Below the pieces are notes generated by a model that worked only from the letters and a program-made list of their open reading frames with translations, ran no database searches and was not told the DNA's origin. This document shows, piece after piece, positions 22,442 to 27,014 of a stretch of DNA of 27,014 bases. The translations under genes were made by a program, and so were the position numbers. The DNA is from Clostridiales bacterium (GTDB lineage Bacteria; Bacillota; Clostridia; Peptostreptococcales; Anaerovoracaceae), in NCBI GenBank assembly GCA_009785435.1, contig WQWG01000001.1:1-27014 (forward strand). Direction: 5' to 3'. Position 1 is the first letter of the stretch, and the number at the start of each line of letters is the position of its first letter.

Positions 22442-23173
22442 CTAACCGTCCCCGTATACTTTACAAACTTCGTCAACATCCCCGACGCATATGATTTCGC
22501 CTTTCTTTAGCAAAATGGCTCTGGAGCACATCTCTTTGATCGTCTTGATATTATGCGATACCACTAAGACTGTAATTCCTTTTGCAATCATATTGTCTAT
22601 GCGCTCTTCGCATTTTTTCTGAAACTTATAATCCCCAACGCCCAAGATTTCATCTACAATCAAAATTTCAGGCTGTACACTTGTCGCTACTGCAAAACCC
22701 AGTCGACCCATCATGCCGGAAGAAAAGTTTTTGACGGCTACATGTTCGAAATCCCTCAGTTCGGCGAAATCCATAATTTCATCGTATCTAGCCGCCATAT
22801 ATTCCGGCGGGTGTCCGAACATAGCGCCGTTCATATACACGTTATCCCTCGCCGTAAACTCAGGGTCAAAACCGGCACCAAGTTCAAGAAGCGGAGCAAG
22901 GCTGCCATTCACAGAAACAGTACCGTCGGTTGGCTTGAACACACCCGCAATAATCTTTAAGAGCGTTGATTTTCCCGCCCCGTTCAGCCCCATCACACCA
23001 AAGACTTCGCCTTTATTCACGGCAAAACTAACATCCTTGAGCGCCCAAAACTCCTCATAAGAAATTTGCCGCTTCAGAGTCTTTACCACATACTCCTTAA
23101 GCCCTGTGATTTTTTCTTTGCTCAAATTGAATCTCATTGATACATTTTGAACCGATATCGCAATATCATTCAT
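22442..23173 (-). CDS. wzt: Polysaccharide ABC exporter ATP-binding protein (Wzt-like)
   Basis: A protein of 243 residues. Walker A GLNGAGKST is at 62-70, a divergent signature SSGMM at 151-155, Walker B ILIVDE at 170-175, and the switch histidine at 207. The opening ALKDVSFAVNKGE and the LELGAGFDPEFTARDN segment mark the O-antigen/teichoic-acid export subgroup. It ends at the ATPase and lacks the C-terminal carbohydrate-binding domain of long Wzt proteins, so it should not read a terminal cap on the polymer. The ATG at 23173 is preferred to a longer frame at 23242 that would overlap wzm. It lies 13 bases after wzm. Confidence 0.92.
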   Translation of the reverse strand: MNDIAISVQNVSMRFNLSKEKITGLKEYVVKTLKRQISYEEFWALKDVSFAVNKGEVFGVMGLNGAGKSTLLKIIAGVFKPTDGTVSVNGSLAPLLELGAGFDPEFTARDNVYMNGAMFGHPPEYMAARYDEIMDFAELRDFEHVAVKNFSSGMMGRLGFAVATSVQPEILIVDEILGVGDYKFQKKCEERIDNMIAKGITVLVVSHNIKTIKEMCSRAILLKKGEIICVGDVDEVCKVYGDG

Positions 23174-23186
23174 CGTCAAACTCTCT

Positions 23187-24164
23187 CTATAAATACAAAA
23201 TAAACTTGTCTTGCCTTGATATAAACGCATAGATACCAACACACAACGCCATCATAGCAAAGCTCAGGCAAACCACATTGTCCCACAGTCCGGGAATCAT
23301 GCCATACAATACCAGATCGCGAAAATAATCTATGAATTGAAATATAGGGTTAAGACCCATGAACGGTCGTAACCATTCTGGGAGCATATCCATGGGATAC
23401 ATAATTGGGGTCAGGAAAAAGAGCATTCGCATGAGTACACTATACAAATACATTACATCTCGGAAAAAAACAGCCATCGCGGCAAGCAACATCGCAACAC
23501 CAAAAGCAAATATGAATGTATATAGGATTGGTACCGGAAGCAACAGCATCGTAATCTTGAACGAGGCACCGGTTATGACCATCACCGCGATAAGCGCTAA
23601 AAAGGAAAAACCCAGCTGAACCAGTGACGAAATCACTCTGGACAAAGGAAAAATGTACTTAGGTACGTACACCTTTTTGATAACACCTTCGTTGTTGATG
23701 ATCGAAGTCATGGAAGTCGTGGTGGATTCATTGATAAACTCATAGATGATAAGACCGCTCAGTAGATATACTGGGAAGTTTTCAATCTGTCGGTCAAACA
23801 AAAATGAAAACACGGCCGTCAAGACCAACATCATCATCAACGGATGGAGCAGCGACCACAGCACACCCAAAACGCTTTTGCGGTAACGCGCCACAAAGTC
23901 TCTTTTCACCATCAGCCGCAGCAAATGCTTATAGCGGTTGAATGTCGCGAACTGATCTTGAATAAGCTCTTTTTTAAATATAAAAATCAATAGAAAAGCA
24001 GTTGTGATGGTTGCGCTTGTACTCAAAAACACAAGCTTGCTGACAAACATCATCAAGCTTTCTTCTCCTCGCCCTATCACACTCTCTCTGAAAATCAGCG
24101 CCAACCCAAAATAAATGACCAGCATGAAAATAGAGATTACCGTCAAACGTTTTTTCGTTAACAT
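23187..24164 (-). CDS. wzm: Polysaccharide ABC exporter permease (Wzm-like) with extra N-terminal membrane segments
   Basis: A membrane protein of 325 residues. The canonical ABC-2 permease begins at about residue 75 (RYKHLLRLMVKRDF, then YRKSVLGVLWSLLHPL) and continues through about six hydrophobic segments to the C-terminus. Before it lies an extension of roughly 70 residues with two predicted transmembrane segments (about 8-25 and 38-60), not part of standard Wzm, which is about 260 residues. The ATG at 24164 is chosen because AAGGAT lies six bases upstream; the five-codon extension starts at a TTG formed by that same site. Together with wzt it should flip a lipid-linked, cytoplasmically finished polymer. 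First gene of the rhamnose-polysaccharide operon. Confidence 0.9.
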   Translation of the reverse strand: MLTKKRLTVISIFMLVIYFGLALIFRESVIGRGEESLMMFVSKLVFLSTSATITTAFLLIFIFKKELIQDQFATFNRYKHLLRLMVKRDFVARYRKSVLGVLWSLLHPLMMMLVLTAVFSFLFDRQIENFPVYLLSGLIIYEFINESTTTSMTSIINNEGVIKKVYVPKYIFPLSRVISSLVQLGFSFLALIAVMVITGASFKITMLLLPVPILYTFIFAFGVAMLLAAMAVFFRDVMYLYSVLMRMLFFLTPIMYPMDMLPEWLRPFMGLNPIFQFIDYFRDLVLYGMIPGLWDNVVCLSFAMMALCVGIYAFISRQDKFILYL

Positions 24165-24194
24165 AAAAAAATCCTTCAAAGCGATTATCCTTTT

Positions 24195-24223
24195 ATGATA
24201 CCACTTTGCTATCCTTTATTCAA
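24195..24223 (-). promoter_or_regulatory. Probable promoter of the wzm-wzt-rfb operon
   Basis: On the minus strand TTGAAT (24218-24223) and TATCAT (24195-24200) are separated by 17 bases. A start near 24188 would give a leader of about 24 bases including AAGGAT before the wzm ATG. It implies that the export operon can be transcribed independently of the upstream GT4 and protease genes. Confidence 0.6.
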
Positions 24224-24246
24224 TCTTTTTCCGCAATTCAATGCCC

Positions 24247-24267
24247 GGTCGCTTTACAAAGCGCACC
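24247..24267 (-). other. Hairpin just after the GT4 stop codon
   Basis: On the minus strand CGCTTT and AAAGCG form a six-base stem around a two-base gap, extended by GGT/ACC pairing with one bulged G. It directly follows the GT4 stop codon. There is no U-tract, so it may reduce read-through or protect the upstream transcript's end rather than act as a full terminator. Confidence 0.35.
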
Positions 24268-25356
24268 TCATTGCTGTTCGCGATAGATGGCTTCCATTTG
24301 GCGCATCACAACCGCAAGATCAAACTTCTGCATGAGCGTTTGGTTATATGTGCCCATATCACGCTTGTTAATCATTTCCTCAATCGCGCGACTATATTCG
24401 CCAACGTCATTGACATTGCACAGGAATCCACCTTTGCCATGCTCAATTAAATCCACATTGCCGCGAATGTTCGACGCGACACACGGCAACCCTGCCGCCA
24501 TTGCTTCCATTAACGCGACGGGCAATCCCTCTTGGCGTGACGGAAATACAAAAACATCTGACATGTGAAGCAAATCAACCACGTCCGTTCTGTGTCCTAA
24601 AAAAAGAACGCGGTGTTCCATTCCCAAGGCTTTGCACAGGCTTTGTAAGGATTCGTGAAGCTCCCCTTGACCACAGATGATATAGTAGACATTATCGTTT
24701 TTGATTTTGCTGACCGCTTTGATTGCGGTTTGGTGGTTTTTCCTTTTGGTTAACTCACCGACGGATATGAGTACGGTCGCATCCGGCGGTATGCCCAATT
24801 CCTTGCGTTTGCTTTCCCGATCAACAGCCGGGTTTTCGAATTTGGCTGTGTCAACACCGATTCCGGGGATGTAGTATGTTTTTTTGGCTTTCATCTTTTG
24901 ACTTGCCAAGTGATAATCTTCTTGATTGATCGTGATCAATGCATCGGTGTATCGAGAAAGCCATTTCTCCATCGGATAATAGAGCAGCCAATTCAAAAGC
25001 GGCGCACCCTTGCAAAAATGAAATCCATGTGCGGTATACAGAACACGCGTACCGGCTTTTTTATGAGGCTTGCCGCACAATCGCGTCAGTACTCCGCCCA
25101 TTGGTGTGTGTCCGTGAATGATGTCGTATTTTTCATTTTTCAAAATCTTCTTTAACTGAAAATACGCCTTGATGTTGCTGAATCGAAACGGAGAGCGTTG
25201 GATGGCTAGATCATGTTTTTTGTCGCAATAGGGAATTGCATCGTCACCATACGTCGCGACATGGACTTCCCACCCTTGTTCTTTAAACCACTTCAAATAC
25301 GGTATGTGGAATGATGTGATATGCATGGTAACCGTTGCGATGAATAAAACTTTCAT
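24268..25356 (-). CDS. Family 4 glycosyltransferase, EpsD/CapJ-like
   Basis: A protein of 362 residues with a GT-B fold. The N-terminal domain starts MKVLFIATVTMHITSFHIPYL's family pattern and contains IIHGHTPMGG and YTAHGFHF, typical of the EpsD-like exopolysaccharide transferases of Bacillota. The C-terminal domain has LISVGELTKRKN, FLGHRTDV, and QEGLPVALMEAMAAGLP, in which both glutamates of the E-x7-E motif are intact. It probably acts in the cytoplasm on a lipid-linked acceptor, often with N-acetylhexosamine donors, although the donor is not deducible here. It lies 16 bases after the S41 protease gene and is separated from wzm by about 100 bases with a promoter. Confidence 0.9.
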   Translation of the reverse strand: MKVLFIATVTMHITSFHIPYLKWFKEQGWEVHVATYGDDAIPYCDKKHDLAIQRSPFRFSNIKAYFQLKKILKNEKYDIIHGHTPMGGVLTRLCGKPHKKAGTRVLYTAHGFHFCKGAPLLNWLLYYPMEKWLSRYTDALITINQEDYHLASQKMKAKKTYYIPGIGVDTAKFENPAVDRESKRKELGIPPDATVLISVGELTKRKNHQTAIKAVSKIKNDNVYYIICGQGELHESLQSLCKALGMEHRVLFLGHRTDVVDLLHMSDVFVFPSRQEGLPVALMEAMAAGLPCVASNIRGNVDLIEHGKGGFLCNVNDVGEYSRAIEEMINKRDMGTYNQTLMQKFDLAVVMRQMEAIYREQQ

Positions 25357-25372
25357 ACGTTCTCCACATGTG

Positions 25373-26836
25373 TCAAATATTTCTTTTCGCTAACTCGATC
25401 GCTTTCAGGAGCTGCAGGTCTTCTTCCGAGTCATTGTTGATATAGGATAAGGTGACTTGCTCGATTTTGTTTTGTGTCGTAAAGTCCAAAATGCCGCCCG
25501 GCCACAGGCCATGATCGCTTTGGAACGCTGCGATTGCGCTTACCGTCGCTTCATCCATCACCGCCGTAAGGCTTGGGCTATACCCAATCAATGTCAACCG
25601 CTGTTGCGCCGCGAACACGTTAAGCCCCGCATCTCCAAAAGCAGGCCTTGTCTCTTCCATAAATGGTGCAAACGTTTCATATGCTTTCGCGGCTTCTTCC
25701 CTACGCTCGCCCAAGCGGTTTCTCACGTCATGGTCAGGTGTGATGCCGATGCTTTCGATGGCTTCTCCGTTTGGCCTCAAAAATCGGTATACAGAAATCG
25801 TGAAGCGGTTTCCGTTGCCGGTTTCTCTTCTGACTTGCATGGTACCTTTTCCGTAGGTTTTGGTTCCAACAAGCGTTGCAGCGTTGTTGTCCTGTAAGGC
25901 TGCCGCGAAGATTTCCGCCGAGCTTCCGGTGTTTTCATTGATCAGCAGTATGACCGGAACGTTTTCTCTTTCCCGCTCCGTTGCCTGCACGGTTTGCGTC
26001 ATTTCGCCCTGATGCTTCAAGTGAAGAAGATCTCCCTCTTCAACGAGTCTGTTGGCAATCTGCAGCGCCGGATTGATCAGGCCGCCGGGGTTGTCCCTGA
26101 CATCAATGATCAAAGATTTCGCACCCGCTTGAATCAGTTCCTGCTTTGCTCTGCTAAATTCACCAAGCTTGCCGTAGTCAAAGTTTAAGAGTTTAATATA
26201 TCCAATGCCGTCTTCAATCATTTCATAAAACGAGCTTGTAATGACCACTCGTCCCCGTTCGATAACGAAAGTATGCTCACCTTGCTGCCCTCTGTCGACT
26301 GTCACGCTGACCGTAGTCCCTTCTTCTCCTCGGAGCAAGAGGCTGATTTGCACCGAAAGCAGTGATGTAACATCTTGTCCGTCAACCGCTATAATCCAGT
26401 CGCCCGGCGCTATCCCGGCTCTTTCCGCGGGACTTCCCTCTAAGACTTCCAGCACCGTGGTTTTCCCTGCAAGCATACCGGATGAAATGGTCTCAATCTG
26501 TACACCGATGCCCACATAGTCGCCTGTGACCCTCTGCGGTGTTGCCTGCCTTGCTGCATCTCCATGAAATACGCTGTGCGGATCTCCCAAGGCGTCGATT
26601 GCGCCTCTGAAAGCGCCGTCCATCAGCGTTTCAAAGTCGACTTCGTCTTTGTGGTTTTCATGAATGTATTTCAGAAATCGTTCAAGTTCTCTGAGCTGTT
26701 CACTGAGGGTTCGCTGTGATTGCGCCGATAGTGCATCGTCATTTGACGATGCATATGAAAATGTTGGCTGGGAAAGCAAAATTGAGGTGATTAATAGTGC
26801 GGCAATAACACTGATTGTTAACGATTTTTTTCTCAT
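25373..26836 (-). CDS. S41 carboxyl-terminal processing protease (CtpA-like) with peptidoglycan-binding-like tail
   Basis: A protein of 487 residues. Residues 1-30 are a signal peptide or signal anchor (MRKK, then a hydrophobic stretch, then SYASS). A PDZ domain spans about 108-190, with VGIGVQIE and GIAPGDWIIAVDG. The S41 core spans about 205-370 with DVRDNPGG (245-252), GSSAE with probable nucleophile Ser305, and YGKGTMQ with Lys330 and Gln334, matching the family Ser-Lys-Gln spacing. Residues 405-462 resemble a peptidoglycan-binding domain type 1 (VFAAQQRL, then VSAIAAFQ). It should cut extracytoplasmic proteins near the wall. The ATG at 26836 has GGGAG six bases upstream; the longer frame at 26854 does not. 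It is not clearly tied to glycan synthesis. Confidence 0.93.
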   Translation of the reverse strand: MRKKSLTISVIAALLITSILLSQPTFSYASSNDDALSAQSQRTLSEQLRELERFLKYIHENHKDEVDFETLMDGAFRGAIDALGDPHSVFHGDAARQATPQRVTGDYVGIGVQIETISSGMLAGKTTVLEVLEGSPAERAGIAPGDWIIAVDGQDVTSLLSVQISLLLRGEEGTTVSVTVDRGQQGEHTFVIERGRVVITSSFYEMIEDGIGYIKLLNFDYGKLGEFSRAKQELIQAGAKSLIIDVRDNPGGLINPALQIANRLVEEGDLLHLKHQGEMTQTVQATERERENVPVILLINENTGSSAEIFAAALQDNNAATLVGTKTYGKGTMQVRRETGNGNRFTISVYRFLRPNGEAIESIGITPDHDVRNRLGERREEAAKAYETFAPFMEETRPAFGDAGLNVFAAQQRLTLIGYSPSLTAVMDEATVSAIAAFQSDHGLWPGGILDFTTQNKIEQVTLSYINNDSEEDLQLLKAIELAKRNI

Positions 26837-26884
26837 GTAAAACTCCCTTACCAACTATTTTAAGACGGGAAAGCAACCTGCCTA

Positions 26885-27014
26885 TTATCCGAAGTATAAG
26901 TTTGTGGTCACATACTCCGGATCGCTTGTCACGTCTATGCCCAGCGCCGTGAGCGTGTTTTCGTCTTTGTCAGAGAGTATTGCCGTACAGTGCGCCCTGC
27001 ATCCTTTTAGTTTG
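26885..27014 (-). CDS. C-terminus of a probable DUF1846 protein (partial)
   Basis: The minus strand is open from the window edge to a TAA at 26885-26887, giving 43 codons. They read K-L-K-G-C-R-A-H-C-T, then AILSDKDENTLTALGID, then VTSDPEYVTTNLYFG. The order K-G-C-x-A-H, I-L-S-x-x-D-E-N, L-G-I, and a Tyr-containing L-Y tail matches my recollection of the C-terminus of DUF1846 proteins, which are widespread in Bacillota and of poorly known function. The gene continues right of the window, and its stop lies 48 bases before the S41 protease ATG. The identification rests on a short piece. Confidence 0.6.
   Translation of the reverse strand, partial: KLKGCRAHCTAILSDKDENTLTALGIDVTSDPEYVTTNLYFG

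Noticed and set aside
1..27014. Insertion sequences, integrases, tRNA or rRNA genes and phage genes
   Set aside because: No transposase-, integrase- or phage-like protein is encoded, and no tRNA or rRNA signature was recognised by eye. The mixed gene content is explained by a normal polysaccharide locus.

Overview
The window looks like a chromosomal surface-polysaccharide locus of a Bacillota (Clostridia-like) bacterium. The reasons are moderate GC, strong AGGAG-type ribosome binding sites, a CtpA-type S41 protease with a signal peptide next to the C-terminus of what looks like a DUF1846 protein, and cell-wall glycan genes in long unidirectional operons. The taxon is an inference; no rRNA or other marker gene is present.

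Layout. (1) 1-217 holds hairpins, including a rho-independent terminator reading rightward, and no gene. (2) 218-8274, minus strand, is an operon read right to left. It encodes a coiled-coil / GT42- or DUF115-like / zinc-ribbon / polysaccharide pyruvyltransferase fusion, two SAM methyltransferases, a short NeuB-type nonulosonate synthase, a CMP-nonulosonate cytidylyltransferase fused to a KdsC-type phosphatase, a threonine-aldolase-like PLP enzyme and a Fic protein. (3) 8275-8654 is a 380-base divergent promoter region with a good sigma-A-type promoter for the rightward genes. (4) 8655-11063, plus strand, is a gmd-manC cassette (GDP-mannose and GDP-4-keto-6-deoxymannose), closed by a perfect 14-bp hairpin over the manC stop codon. 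(5) 11073-24164, minus strand, is a long ABC-transporter-dependent polysaccharide operon: wzm, wzt, a GT2, rfbA, rfbC, rfbB, rfbD, a GT4, a two-domain GT2, a methyltransferase, a WbsX/GH99-like protein and a large GT-A/GT4 fusion. A probable promoter lies just upstream of wzm. (6) 24268-27014, minus strand, holds an EpsD-like GT4, an S41 protease and the 3' end of a DUF1846-like gene cut by the window edge.

How the genes may work together. RfbA, RfbB, RfbC and RfbD make dTDP-L-rhamnose, and ManC and Gmd make GDP-mannose-derived sugars. The glycosyltransferases assemble a polymer, which the methyltransferases may decorate, and Wzm/Wzt exports it. The minus-strand operon at 1-8.3 kb appears to make a CMP-activated nonulosonic acid, possibly through a 9-phosphate intermediate as in Kdn synthesis. 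It also encodes a fused candidate transferase that could attach the acidic sugar and/or add a pyruvyl ketal. No NeuC-type epimerase, no GDP-keto-sugar reductase (Fcl or Rmd), no phosphomannomutase and no initiating phosphoglycosyltransferase is visible, so the pathway depends on genes outside the window.
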